A stretch of DNA of 64,000 bases from an uncultured Ruegeria sp. (GTDB lineage Bacteria; Pseudomonadota; Alphaproteobacteria; Rhodobacterales; Rhodobacteraceae), in NCBI RefSeq assembly GCF_947497005.1, contig NZ_CANMFF010000007.1, positions 186,001 through 250,000 of the forward strand, in the 5' to 3' direction. Each line of letters begins with the position of its first letter. The first letter of the stretch is position 1. Of the stretch, positions 9,527 through 18,208 are shown in pieces. The notes below the pieces were generated by a model. The model was not told the origin of the DNA and searched no databases. It worked only from the letters and a program-made list of their open reading frames with translations. The translations under genes and the position numbers were made by a program.

Positions 9527-10141
9527 ATGCTCAGAACCTTACGATTCCTCCTTATCGGATTAGTGCTGGCCGTCACTGGTGATCCGGCATTGGCCACGTT
9601 TCATGACAAACACGGGCAATGCCGTGCGGGCCAGTTCAAATGTGGCAGTACCTGTTGCTCGGGCGGGCAAAGATGCAGCTTTGATGGCCATTGCATACCG
9701 CTTGGCGGTACATATTGCGGTGGTGGACGCACCTGCGGACCGTTTGAACGCTGTGTGTCGGGCGGAACCAGATGTGCGCCCGCCGGCGCAAACAAGTGCA
9801 CATCACGTCTGGATTGCCCGGGTGGTAGTTTCTGCAACGGGCGTGGCGAGTGTGAACGGATTGCCCCCGAGCTGGACACAACGCCGCCCGCCACATGCGA
9901 TGATGGCGGAACCTGCGCGCGCGGTTCATCTTGCCTGCCCGGCGGGGGCTGTTCCCGTTCCGGATGGTTTTTGTGCGAGGAAACCGGATCGCAATGCCGT
10001 CCCGGCTTCAGATGCTCGGCCCATCAGGGCTGCGTACCCATCAAGGCCATAGACTGCGGCTATGGCAAATGGTGCAAACCGGGCGAACAATGCCTGCCCG
10101 AGGGCGGTTGCGAAAAACTGCCCGTAGGTTCCGATCCCTAG
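9527..10141 (+). CDS. Secreted cysteine-rich repeat protein of unknown function
   Basis: A 204-residue protein with a signal peptide (1-23, ending DPALA). The mature part has 26 cysteines and is glycine-rich. Cysteines recur with a spacing near C-x5-C-x5-C-x5-C, giving at least five short modules of about 20-35 residues, such as CEETGSQCRPGFRCSAHQGC. This resembles small disulfide-knotted modules of extracellular proteins, and no enzyme motif is seen. It is probably secreted to the periplasm or outside and fully disulfide-bonded. It is divergent from the UDG operon and lies 59 bases before pyrB. Function unknown. Confidence 0.75.
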   Translation: MLRTLRFLLIGLVLAVTGDPALATFHDKHGQCRAGQFKCGSTCCSGGQRCSFDGHCIPLGGTYCGGGRTCGPFERCVSGGTRCAPAGANKCTSRLDCPGGSFCNGRGECERIAPELDTTPPATCDDGGTCARGSSCLPGGGCSRSGWFLCEETGSQCRPGFRCSAHQGCVPIKAIDCGYGKWCKPGEQCLPEGGCEKLPVGSDP

Positions 10142-10200
10142 GTTGCCTTGCGCCGCACAGCTTCTTATAAGCGGCGCGATTGTCTGACAGGAGCCCGCCC

Positions 10201-11136
10201 ATGCGTTTCGCCCATCGTCACCTTCTTGGCATCGAGCATCTGTCGCAATCCGATATCTCCGAAATTCTGGATCTGGCCGAGACATATGTCGCGATGAATC
10301 GCCAGTCGACCAAGCACTCGGACGTGCTGTCGGGGCTGACCCAGATCAACATGTTCTTTGAAAACTCGACCCGGACTCAGGCCAGTTTCGAACTGGCTGG
10401 CAAGCGACTGGGCGCGGATGTGATGAACATGGCGATGCAAGCCAGTTCGATCAAAAAGGGTGAAACCCTGATCGACACCGCGATGACACTAAACGCGATG
10501 CATCCTGATCTGCTGGTGGTCCGGCACCCGCATTCGGGTGCGGTCGATCTGCTGGCGCAAAAGGTCAACTGCGCCGTTCTGAACGCAGGCGACGGGCGGC
10601 ACGAACACCCGACACAGGCCCTGTTGGATGCGCTGACCATCCGTCGCGCCAAGGGGCGTCTGCACCGCCTGAACATCGCCATTTGTGGGGACGTGGCGCA
10701 TTCACGTGTTGCACGCTCGAACCTGATCCTGCTGGGCAAGATGGAAAACCGCATCCGCCTGATTGGACCGCCAACGCTGGTGCCCTCGCAATTCGCCGAG
10801 TTCGGGGCCGAGAATTATGATGACATGAACGAGGGTCTGAAAGACGTTGACGTCGTCATGATGCTGCGCCTTCAGAAAGAACGGATGGATGGCGGGTTCA
10901 TCCCCTCAGAACGCGAATACTATCACCGCTACGGTCTGGACGCGGCAAAACTGGCGCTGGCCAAGCCCGATGCCATCGTCATGCACCCCGGCCCGATGAA
11001 CCGCGGGGTTGAGATCGACGGCACGCTGGCCGATGACATCAACCGATCCGTCATTCAGGAACAGGTGGAGATGGGGGTCGCCGTCCGCATGGCCGCGATG
11101 GATCTGCTGGCCCGTAATCTTCGCGAGGCCGCATGA
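10201..11136 (+). CDS. pyrB: Aspartate carbamoyltransferase catalytic subunit
   Basis: A 311-residue enzyme that joins carbamoyl phosphate and aspartate in pyrimidine synthesis. The carbamoyl-phosphate loop [15 protein letters not shown] (S56, T57, R58, T59) and the HPTQALLD block are intact, as is the C-terminal [14 protein letters not shown] 10201 was chosen for the GGAG about 8 bases upstream; an in-frame ATG at 10180 lacks a ribosome site. It opens a chain of overlapping genes ending after plsY. The next dihydroorotase homologue lacks catalytic residues, so this ATCase may need it structurally, as with Pseudomonas PyrB-PyrC'. Confidence 0.96.
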   Translation: MRFAHRHLLGIEHLSQSDISEILDLAETYVAMNRQSTKHSDVLSGLTQINMFFENSTRTQASFELAGKRLGADVMNMAMQASSIKKGETLIDTAMTLNAMHPDLLVVRHPHSGAVDLLAQKVNCAVLNAGDGRHEHPTQALLDALTIRRAKGRLHRLNIAICGDVAHSRVARSNLILLGKMENRIRLIGPPTLVPSQFAEFGAENYDDMNEGLKDVDVVMMLRLQKERMDGGFIPSEREYYHRYGLDAAKLALAKPDAIVMHPGPMNRGVEIDGTLADDINRSVIQEQVEMGVAVRMAAMDLLARNLREAA

Positions 11137-11651
11137 GCAATCTGACCGTCGCCCCCCATGAGCGCGGCGTGATCCGCTTGTTCGCGCTGGACATGCGCCC
11201 GGAAGAGGCAAAGTTCCTGCGCGAACCCGGCGCGGTCGATCAAGTGCTTGGGGTCGACGGGCTGGATCCTGACCACATCGATATCTTCACGGTATCCGAT
11301 CTCGAAGACCTCGGACTTTACGGCTACCTAAGCGAAGGGTGCGGTGTGTCCGCAGATCAGTTGGACCGCGACGCTCTGGCCGCAATCGAAGGCTGGGTCA
11401 TGATCCTGCGCAGCGCTGCATTCAAAGAGCGCCCCGCAACGCTGCGGCTGGACCCCCGTCTCCGCCTGATCGACCTGTTCACGGAAGAGACCACAAACTG
11501 GACCGGAGGGGTCATTGAAACCGAAAGCGCCAAGCCATTTTCGGCACCGCAGGCCACTTCAACGGATGACCGCCCCCGCCGCGTCGGCTCGGCCCTTCTG
11601 GCACTGGTCGCACTTTTGATCCTTGGAGGCATCGTATGGCTAATCCTGTGA
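11133..11651 (+). CDS. Uncharacterised protein with C-terminal membrane anchor
   Basis: A 172-residue protein of no family I recognise. Residues 1-150 are soluble and acidic ([13 protein letters not shown], then [12 protein letters not shown]); residues about 153-172 are a strong hydrophobic helix at the very C-terminus ([18 protein letters not shown]). It is therefore probably tail-anchored with its body in the cytoplasm. Its ATGA overlaps the pyrB stop and its end overlaps the next gene by 16 bases, so it is translationally coupled within the pyrimidine operon. A link to pyrB-pyrC or to membrane lipid synthesis (plsY) is only suggested by position. Confidence 0.75.
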   Translation: MSNLTVAPHERGVIRLFALDMRPEEAKFLREPGAVDQVLGVDGLDPDHIDIFTVSDLEDLGLYGYLSEGCGVSADQLDRDALAAIEGWVMILRSAAFKERPATLRLDPRLRLIDLFTEETTNWTGGVIETESAKPFSAPQATSTDDRPRRVGSALLALVALLILGGIVWLIL

Positions 11652-12022
11652 TCTTCGCTCCGGACAAGGGAGCCTATATCCGCACCAACGCTTGGCTCGC
11701 CGCTTTTGCCATGGCCGGTGCCATGCTCGTTCTGTGGCTGATCGGAAATCCTTACATCTGGACAGGAGCCCCTGCAGGTCTGGTCGCCATTGGCGTCCGC
11801 GCATGGTATCTGGCCTCGGAAGAGTTGGTCGCAAACTGGGAGATGTCGGACACCACCCTGATCGGTCCTGGTCCACGCAAGGTGCCGCTGAACCAGATCG
11901 AAATCGTCAAAACCATGGGCAGCTTCGTCCAGATCGTCACCAAAGGCGGTGACAAACATCTGATCAAGTATCAGGCCGACCCTGCCGCCACTAAGGCCGC
12001 AATCAGAAGGGCGATTGGATGA
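11636..12022 (+). CDS. Small membrane protein with PH-like C-terminal domain
   Basis: A 128-residue protein. Two hydrophobic segments (about 20-38 and 42-58) are followed by a soluble part reading SDTTLIGPGPRKVPLNQIEIV, which looks like a bacterial PH-like (bPH2, YdbS-type) domain. The call rests on pattern only, without a profile search. It overlaps the genes on both sides (16 and 4 bases). Together with the next gene it seems to form a pair of related membrane-PH proteins. Function unknown. Confidence 0.7.
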   Translation: MANPVIFAPDKGAYIRTNAWLAAFAMAGAMLVLWLIGNPYIWTGAPAGLVAIGVRAWYLASEELVANWEMSDTTLIGPGPRKVPLNQIEIVKTMGSFVQIVTKGGDKHLIKYQADPAATKAAIRRAIG

Positions 12023-12471
12023 ACGGCCATTGGTGGCGCGAGCAAATTCCCGAAGCCGAAGAGGTTTTGTGGGTTGGGAAACCGGATCAGGGGTTTTTCC
12101 CGCCTCGGTATGGCTGGGCATACAAAGCAGGAATTGGTCTGATTGCCCTGGTTTGGCTGGCAAGCCCATGGATATTTGAAACTGCCAGAGACTTTTGGAA
12201 GATTTTTGCCTGCACTCTTGGACTTGCTTTTTTCTTGTGGGCAGATCGGTTTATTCGCGCACAACGGGTCTATGTTGTCACTTCGCATAAAGCATGGGAG
12301 TTCAACAAGAACCTGAAGTCGAAAGAGCTGAAAGTCGACCAATTTCTGAACTTCTCATGCCATCGAAGACGAGTGGCTTTTGACCGCCATCCGTTTTTCT
12401 CATTCGATCATCTCTCCGACCCTGATGCCGCATTGCAGGCATTGCACCAAGCCCGAGAGGCCGCACAATGA
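12019..12471 (+). CDS. Membrane protein with PH-like domain
   Basis: A 150-residue protein. It begins with EEVLWVGKPDQGF, a form typical of bacterial PH-like membrane proteins. Two hydrophobic helices follow (about 35-52 and 60-77), then a soluble part containing RVYVVTSHKAWEFNKNLKSK. The start overlaps the previous stop by 4 bases (ATGA) and the stop overlaps pyrC by 4 bases. The base composition is somewhat less GC-rich than pyrB. Its role in the operon is unknown. Confidence 0.7.
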   Translation: MNGHWWREQIPEAEEVLWVGKPDQGFFPPRYGWAYKAGIGLIALVWLASPWIFETARDFWKIFACTLGLAFFLWADRFIRAQRVYVVTSHKAWEFNKNLKSKELKVDQFLNFSCHRRRVAFDRHPFFSFDHLSDPDAALQALHQAREAAQ

Positions 12472-13748
12472 CTTCTGTTCTCTTCACCAATGCCCGCCTG
12501 ATCGACCCTGAAGCCGGAACGGACTCAACTGGCTGGCTACAGGTGACCGACGGTCGGATTGTTGCGCAAGGGGAAGGAAACAACCCCAGCTCGGACGGGC
12601 AGACCGTAGATTGCAACGGCAAATGCCTCGCCCCCGGCATCATCGATATCGGCGTAAAAGTCTGTGAACCCGGTGAGCGCCATAAAGAGAGTTTCAAATC
12701 TGCAGGTCAGGCTGCTGCGGCTGGCGGTGTGACCACCATTGTTACTCGACCGGACACCAGCCCTGCGATTGACACGCCGGAAACGCTGGAATTCGTCGCC
12801 CGCCGGGCGCAGGCCGATACGCCGGTCAATATGCTGCCCATGGCCGCACTGACCAAAGGGCGTGAAGGGCGCGAGATGACCGAGATCGGGTTCCTTCAGG
12901 ACGCGGGCGCCGTGGCCTTCACCGATTGCGACCATGTCATCACCAATACCAAGGTGTTTTCCCGTGCGTTGACCTATGCGAAGTCCTGCGACGCGCTGGT
13001 GATTGCCCACCCGCAGGAACCCGGACTCAGCGCCGGGGCGGCAGCGACCAGCGGCAAGTTCGCAGCCTTGCGTGGGCTGCCTGCAGTCTCGCCGATGGCG
13101 GAACGCATGGGTCTGGACCGAGACATCGCCCTGCTGGAGATGACCGGGGCCGCATACCACGCTGATCAGATTACCACCGCCCGTGCCTTGCCCGCGCTGG
13201 AACGGGCCAAGCGTAACGGGTTGGACATCACCGCAGGAACCTCGATCCACCATTTGACCCTGAACGAACTGGACGTGGCCGACTATCGCACCTTCTTCAA
13301 GGTCAAACCGCCGTTGCGTTCCGAGGAAGACCGGCAGGCGGTGATCGAGGCTGTGCGGTCTGGGCTGATCGACATTATCAGCTCGATGCACACGCCGCAG
13401 GACGAAGAAAGCAAGCGCCTGCCATTTGAAGAAGCGGCTTCGGGCGCGGTGGCGTTGGAAACGCTGCTGCCCGCCGCATTGCGCCTGTATCACGCCGACC
13501 AATTGGACTTGCCGACCCTGTTCCGTGCGATGGCATTCAACCCGGCCAAACGGCTTGGTCTGAAAAGCGGCAGACTGTCGGAAGGAGCCCCGGCAGATCT
13601 GGTTCTGTTCGACCCCGATGTGCCTTTTGTGCTTGATCGATTTGCACTAAAATCCAAATCGCAGAACACGCCATTTGACGACCAGCGGATGCAAGGTAAG
13701 GTCCTTGCGACCTATGTGGCAGGCAATGAAGTGTTCCGGAGACCCTGA
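12468..13748 (+). CDS. pyrC: Dihydroorotase homologue, probably inactive (PyrC'-like)
   Basis: A 426-residue class I dihydroorotase homologue. The fold blocks are all there: APGIIDIG (56-62), EPGERHKESF (67-76), AAAAGGVTTIV, HHLTL (261-265) and VKPPLRSEEDR. However, the metal-binding HxH is replaced by G62 and K64, and the catalytic aspartate of the ASDHAP motif is M307 (SSMHTP). Pseudomonas encodes a similar inactive PyrC' beside pyrB, needed to assemble active ATCase. By analogy this protein probably supports PyrB, and the working dihydroorotase must be elsewhere. It overlaps the gene before by 4 bases and plsY by 1 base. Confidence 0.88.
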   Translation: MTSVLFTNARLIDPEAGTDSTGWLQVTDGRIVAQGEGNNPSSDGQTVDCNGKCLAPGIIDIGVKVCEPGERHKESFKSAGQAAAAGGVTTIVTRPDTSPAIDTPETLEFVARRAQADTPVNMLPMAALTKGREGREMTEIGFLQDAGAVAFTDCDHVITNTKVFSRALTYAKSCDALVIAHPQEPGLSAGAAATSGKFAALRGLPAVSPMAERMGLDRDIALLEMTGAAYHADQITTARALPALERAKRNGLDITAGTSIHHLTLNELDVADYRTFFKVKPPLRSEEDRQAVIEAVRSGLIDIISSMHTPQDEESKRLPFEEAASGAVALETLLPAALRLYHADQLDLPTLFRAMAFNPAKRLGLKSGRLSEGAPADLVLFDPDVPFVLDRFALKSKSQNTPFDDQRMQGKVLATYVAGNEVFRRP

Positions 13749-14353
13749 TGCCCCTTATCGACAACACGACAAGTGAGCTGCTCCAATGGGCAGTTTTGGG
13801 ATATCTGATGGGCTCCATTCCCTTCGGCATGTTGCTTGCCAGGGCTATGGGCTTGGGAAATCTGCGCGAAATAGGGTCAGGCAATATCGGGGCAACAAAC
13901 GTCCTGCGTACAGGTAACAAGGCCGCTGCTGCCCTTACGCTTGTGTTTGACGCAGCTAAGGGCGCGGCAGCCGTACTGATTGCACGCGCCTATGCCGGAG
14001 AAGACGCCGCACAAGTCGCGGCCTTCATGACTTTCCTGGGCCATTGCTTTCCTATGTGGCTGGGATTCAGGGGTGGAAAAGGCGTGGCCACGTTTCTAGG
14101 CCTCTGGCTGGCGCTGGATTGGCGTGTCGGGATCGCTTGCTGCCTCAGCTGGGTGGTCGCTGCCGCGATCTGGCGGATATCCTCGGTTGGCGCGCTTGCC
14201 GCAGCGGCGCTTTCAACAACCTGGGTGCTGGTTCTGACAAACGGACAAACCTTTATTCTGGGGATTATCCTGACGCTTTTGATCTATTGGCGTCACAGCA
14301 CCAACGTCGCGCGGATCAAGGCCGGAACTGAACCGAAAATCGGAAAATCGTGA
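13748..14353 (+). CDS. plsY: Glycerol-3-phosphate 1-O-acyltransferase PlsY
   Basis: A 201-residue integral membrane enzyme with five or so hydrophobic segments. The three PlsY motifs are present: GSIPFGMLLAR (17-27), the GSGNIGATNVLRTGNK block (42-57) and the region GHCFPMWLGFRGGKGVATFLG. It transfers an acyl group from acyl phosphate to glycerol 3-phosphate, the first step of phospholipid synthesis. The start shares one base with the upstream stop (TGATG). The downstream 91-residue gene overlaps by 4 bases. Confidence 0.95.
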   Translation: MPLIDNTTSELLQWAVLGYLMGSIPFGMLLARAMGLGNLREIGSGNIGATNVLRTGNKAAAALTLVFDAAKGAAAVLIARAYAGEDAAQVAAFMTFLGHCFPMWLGFRGGKGVATFLGLWLALDWRVGIACCLSWVVAAAIWRISSVGALAAAALSTTWVLVLTNGQTFILGIILTLLIYWRHSTNVARIKAGTEPKIGKS

Positions 14354-14625
14354 CCGCATCGGACGCATTTGTTTCTGCATTCTTCGCACTGCCAGAGGGC
14401 AGTTTCACCGGAACATCAGGTAACCAGCGCTATGTCATAGTGCGTCAGCAGATGGCTGGAGGTAAATCCCATAAGCTGGTTGCACATGAACTGGGCGGAA
14501 CCGACTACATCAGCATGAACCTGTATCAGACGCTCGCCAGCGGTGCGTTGCTGAGACCCTGTGAAATGCCGGCCTGCAAAGTCATTGCGTTTGTTCTGGA
14601 TCTCAAAGCAGACGCCCAATGCTAA
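14350..14625 (+). CDS. Small conserved-looking protein of unknown function
   Basis: A 91-residue protein starting with GTG, whose GTGA overlaps the plsY stop. No domain is recognised; it lacks a signal peptide or membrane segment and has two cysteines near MPACKV and at the C-terminus. The sequence reads like a small alpha/beta domain, and the coupling to plsY argues that it is real. It is the last gene of the pyrB-plsY chain; about 190 bases follow before the YHS gene. Function unknown. Confidence 0.6.
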   Translation: MTASDAFVSAFFALPEGSFTGTSGNQRYVIVRQQMAGGKSHKLVAHELGGTDYISMNLYQTLASGALLRPCEMPACKVIAFVLDLKADAQC

Positions 14626-14812
14626 GCCTGCATTTTTGAACAGAAGTTATTTTCTGACGCACAATCACAATTCATTGTTTTGAACGTGATCGAGATACTT
14701 CCCAAATCGCTTTTCGTGACGGTCAATTACGGGCCACACAGGACAACAAACCGGGTCCATCGGATGCGACACAAGCGCTGCTGAACGGGCTCCATTCACG
14801 AAAGGTGAAGCA

Positions 14813-15289
14813 ATGAACAAGTTTAAATCTTTGGTTGGCGGCGTCGCTCTGTCCGTTGCACTGGCAACTTCGGCTCTGGCCGCGGGCGTTGAAATCAACG
14901 CAAGCTCGACCGGTCTGGCCATGCAGGGTTATGACCCGGTAGCTTATTTTACAGTAGGTGAGGCCACCAAAGGCGACTACAAGATCACCACACTGCACAA
15001 CGACGCGCTGTACCGTTTCTCGTCTGAAGAAAACAAAGCTGCGTTCGAAGCGAACCCGGAAGCCTATCTGCCAGCCTACGGTGGCTATTGCGCATTCGGC
15101 ACCGCGATGGGCTTCAAGTTCGACGGTGACCCGACCTACTGGAAGATCGTCGACAACAAGCTGTACCTGAACCTGTCGAAAGACATTCAGGAACGCTGGG
15201 AAGGCGACATCCCGGGCTTCAACGAGCGTGCTGACACCAACTGGGAAGAGATTGCCAGCAAAACTCCTGCGGAGCTGCAAGAGCAATAA
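14813..15289 (+). CDS. Secreted YHS domain protein
   Basis: A 158-residue exported protein. The signal peptide covers about residues 1-24 (SVALATSALAA). The mature part carries a YHS-type domain with GYDPVAYF (38-45), RFSSEENKAAFEANPEAYLPAYGGYCAFG in pieces, and a single conserved cysteine. YHS domains are found in metal-handling and oxidoreductase proteins, but their role in this secreted form is not established. Ribosome site GAAAGGTGAAG lies just before the ATG. It is monocistronic, with 187 bases of leader and 270 bases after it. Confidence 0.88.
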   Translation: MNKFKSLVGGVALSVALATSALAAGVEINASSTGLAMQGYDPVAYFTVGEATKGDYKITTLHNDALYRFSSEENKAAFEANPEAYLPAYGGYCAFGTAMGFKFDGDPTYWKIVDNKLYLNLSKDIQERWEGDIPGFNERADTNWEEIASKTPAELQEQ

Positions 15290-15559
15290 TCCGCTGAAAA
15301 TTTCAGACGTGTCGGCGGCGGAGTGTTCCGTCGCCGCATGTCGTTTGAAGACCACTCATTCCTTCCTATCTTTTCAGTATCAGAAGTGCCCGGTTTCAAA
15401 GGGCACCGGCGTGACTGTTCAAGTTTCTACGCCAGATCAACGCCAAACCCGGGCTGGAATTCGTAGGTAACACTGATCCGGTAACGCATCCGGGTCGTAT
15501 TGACCTGCATAAGAGAGCTGCACCTCACCGGAGCAGAGTGACAATCGAAAGGAAATGAG

Positions 15560-16093
15560 ATGACTTTGAAATTGGCTCTCATCACCACTGTCGCAACCTT
15601 GGCCGCAGGATCGGCCATTGCGCAATCCTCGGGCAACTGGACCGGGTTCTACGGCGGTCTGCAACTGGGTTATGCCGACGTGGACACCAGCCTATCCGGC
15701 GTCGACGGTGATGGCGTAATCGGCGGTATTATCCTTGGCTACGATTATGATCTGGGCGACTGGGTTGTCGGCGGAGGTTTCGACTATGACTGGACTGATG
15801 TAAATCTGTCTGGCGCCGCAACCGTTGAAGACGTCTGGCGGCTGAAAGGACGCGCTGGATACAAGGTGAACCCGCAGGGTTTGCTATATGGTACGGCAGG
15901 TTACGCCGAAGCCGGTACGGATACCCTCGGCAGCGATGACGGCTGGTTCATTGGTGCAGGCTACGAACAGATCGTGGCCCCCAATGTCAGTATTGGCGGA
16001 GAACTTTTGTACCACGAATTCGATAACTTCAATGGAACCAGTGTGGATGTCGATGCAACCACATTGCAGTTTCGGGCCTCTTACCGGTTCTGA
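15560..16093 (+). CDS. Outer-membrane beta-barrel protein
   Basis: A 177-residue small porin-like barrel. A signal peptide (1-21, ending AIAQ) is followed by NWTGFYGGLQLGYADV and alternating hydrophobic/polar strands. The last residue is an aromatic phenylalanine after RASYRF, the usual signal for outer-membrane assembly. This is the Omp25/OmpW-like barrel type seen in alphaproteobacteria; transport or structural role unknown. GGAAATGAG with GAAAGGA precedes the ATG. A rho-independent terminator follows at 16116. Confidence 0.85.
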   Translation: MTLKLALITTVATLAAGSAIAQSSGNWTGFYGGLQLGYADVDTSLSGVDGDGVIGGIILGYDYDLGDWVVGGGFDYDWTDVNLSGAATVEDVWRLKGRAGYKVNPQGLLYGTAGYAEAGTDTLGSDDGWFIGAGYEQIVAPNVSIGGELLYHEFDNFNGTSVDVDATTLQFRASYRF

Positions 16094-16115
16094 AACGCAC
16101 CAAGCGATCAAAATG

Positions 16116-16144
16116 GACCCGGCCTTTCAAGCCGGGTCTTGTTT
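16116..16144 (+). terminator. Rho-independent terminator
   Basis: GACCCGGC (16116-16123) pairs perfectly with GCCGGGTC (16131-16138) across a 7-base loop, followed by TTGTTT. It lies between the convergent beta-barrel gene and the quinone oxidoreductase gene and could serve both. Confidence 0.8.
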
Positions 16145-17127
16145 CAAAGGTCCAGAATTGTGCTGCCCGTCGTCTGTCGCGCCTCAAGTGCGCGATGCGC
16201 ATCGGCAACCTGATCGAGCGCAAAACGCTGATCGATATGTATCTTGACCTCTCTGCCCTCGACCTTGCCGAACAAACGACGCGCCATTGCCTGACACACC
16301 GTGTGATCCGCTATATGCGTGAACAAAGTGGGTCGGGTGATCTTGAGTGATCCCTTCTGGCCCAAGATGCCGAGATTGAATGGTGGTACCGGGCCAGAGG
16401 CGTTGCCGAAGGAAATCATCATCCCCAATGGTTTCAAGCAATCCAGTGATCCTTCGAACGTGTCTGCCCCGACCGAGTCCATCACCACGTCCACGCCCTG
16501 ACCCTTGGTAATCTCAGCCACGCGCTCGGCGAAATTCTCGGTCCGGTAATTGATGCAATGCGCTGCCCCGTTAAACCGCGCCAGACTACATTTCTCGTCT
16601 GTTCCAGCCGTTCCGATCAGGGTGATTCCTTCGGATTTCGCCCATTGGCAGGCGATCAGCCCCACGCCACCGGCCGCAGCGTGGAACAGTATCGTATCCC
16701 CCCGTTTCAGCGGAGTGGTTCGGTGAAACAGATACTCAGCTGTCAAACCCTTCAACATCATCGCCGCAGCGGCTTCGAATGTGATGCCATCCGGCAGCGG
16801 GCAAACCTGTGCAGCAGGCATTACGCGGGCCTCGCAATACGCACCGGACGGGGCTGCCGCATACGCGGCCCGCTGACCGGGTTGCAGGTGCGTTACCCCT
16901 TCCCCAACCGCCTCAACGACACCCGCAGCTTCCATCCCCAAAGCGTGCGGAAGATCAAGGGGATAAAGACCAGTTCGTTGATATACATCGATAAAATTGA
17001 GACCGCAGGCCTGGTGACGAATGCGTATCTCACCCGGCCCGGGGTCACCCAATGGCCTGTCTTCGATCTGCAACACTTCGGGCCCGCCGAACTCGTGAAT
17101 TACAACTGTCTTCGCTGATGTGTGCAT
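16144..17127 (-). CDS. Quinone oxidoreductase (MDR family, Qor type)
   Basis: A 327-residue zinc-independent medium-chain reductase. The GroES-like domain (QACGLNFIDVYQRTGLYP, PHALGMEAAGVVEAVG) is followed by a Rossmann domain with the nucleotide motif HAAAGGVGLIACQWAK and the later VVMDSVGADTF. No structural zinc cysteines are seen. NADPH-dependent one-electron reduction of quinones is the family's usual activity; the natural substrate is not known. A strong GAGGAGG precedes the ATG. It is divergent from the DUF2189 gene and distinct from the second MDR at 18.2 kb. Confidence 0.9.
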   Translation of the reverse strand: MHTSAKTVVIHEFGGPEVLQIEDRPLGDPGPGEIRIRHQACGLNFIDVYQRTGLYPLDLPHALGMEAAGVVEAVGEGVTHLQPGQRAAYAAAPSGAYCEARVMPAAQVCPLPDGITFEAAAAMMLKGLTAEYLFHRTTPLKRGDTILFHAAAGGVGLIACQWAKSEGITLIGTAGTDEKCSLARFNGAAHCINYRTENFAERVAEITKGQGVDVVMDSVGADTFEGSLDCLKPLGMMISFGNASGPVPPFNLGILGQKGSLKITRPTLFTHIADHTVCQAMARRLFGKVEGREVKIHIDQRFALDQVADAHRALEARQTTGSTILDL

Positions 17128-17320
17128 CCTGACCTCCTCTTGCCTGACATCAAGCTAACATGACTGCGAAAAGGGGCAATCCGTCCGATGTCAGAGTGTT
17201 GATCAGGATTCCTGCAAATTGTGCTATACTGCAATCAGGCGTTGTCGGCTGGTCCGGCCACGGACAACGATATGCCGGATCCGTTCCGCGGCGCAAAACT
17301 CGCCAGGGAAGGGGATGAAA

Positions 17321-18178
17321 ATGGCCAAAACAATCGGAAATCCGATCAGCTGGGCAGCCCAGAATCTGGGCGCGGCCAGCGATCATGTTTCGGAAAGCGT
17401 CTCGCGACTGGGCAGTGCGGAAACAAAAGAGCTACCGATGGTGCAGACACTGACTCTGCAAGACCTGCGCGCCTGTCTGCGAGCGGGGTACCGCGACTTT
17501 CTCGAAACACGCGCAGATGCCGTGTTCCTTGTGCTGATCTACCCGATCGCTGGGCTGTTGATGTTCGGGTTTGCCCTGAACGTCAACATGGTCCCGCTTT
17601 TGGCCCCGCTGGTCGCAGGCTTTGCCCTGATCGGGCCTGTCGCTGCCGTGGGCCTCTACGAAATCAGCCGCAAGCGCGAACAGGGCAGCACAGCGCATTG
17701 GCTGGACGCCTTCGGTGTGTTCCGCTCACCATCATTCGGTGCAATTCTTGTATTGGGCTTCTATCTGGTGATGCTGTTGCTGATCTGGCTGATGGCCGCG
17801 CAAAGCATTTACACTCATACGTTAGGCCCTGAAGCGCCCGCATCACTTGGAGCATTTGCCGCACAGGTGTTCACTACGGCTGCAGGCTGGACAATGATCA
17901 TTGTCGGGATCGCCGTTGGGTTTGTGTTCGCGCTGTGCGCGCTTGCTATCAGCGTGGTCAGCTTTCCGTTGCTTCTGGACCGGAAAGTGGGCTTGCCCGT
18001 TGCAGTCGTGACATCGTTTCGCGTGTTGCGCCACAATCCCGGTGTCATCCTGACCTGGGGGTTCATCGTTGCGGCCCTTCTGGTTCTGGGTGCCCTGCCG
18101 ATGCTATTGGGTCTGATCGTGGTGATGCCGGTTCTGGGTCATGCCACATGGCACTTGTACCGTCGCGCGATTGCGTGA
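17321..18178 (+). CDS. DUF2189 integral membrane protein
   Basis: A 285-residue inner-membrane protein with about six hydrophobic segments from residue 65 onward. The block LRACLRAGYRDFLETRADAVFLVLIYPIAG in pieces is typical of DUF2189. ATG 17321 (MAKTIGNPISW) is preferred because AAGGGG lies 6 bases upstream; ATG 17315 is an alternative and the longer upstream frame has no support. Function of the family is unknown. It is convergent with the PIG3-like reductase, 30 bases away. Confidence 0.8.
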   Translation: MAKTIGNPISWAAQNLGAASDHVSESVSRLGSAETKELPMVQTLTLQDLRACLRAGYRDFLETRADAVFLVLIYPIAGLLMFGFALNVNMVPLLAPLVAGFALIGPVAAVGLYEISRKREQGSTAHWLDAFGVFRSPSFGAILVLGFYLVMLLLIWLMAAQSIYTHTLGPEAPASLGAFAAQVFTTAAGWTMIIVGIAVGFVFALCALAISVVSFPLLLDRKVGLPVAVVTSFRVLRHNPGVILTWGFIVAALLVLGALPMLLGLIVVMPVLGHATWHLYRRAIA

Positions 18179-18208
18179 ACGCCCGGGACAAGCCCGCGCA
18201 TTCGACAC

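Noticed and set aside
12537..13502. A long minus-strand frame opposite pyrC
   Set aside because: It is antisense to the strongly conserved dihydroorotase homologue and rich in Arg/Gly/Gln, as shadows in GC-rich genomes are.
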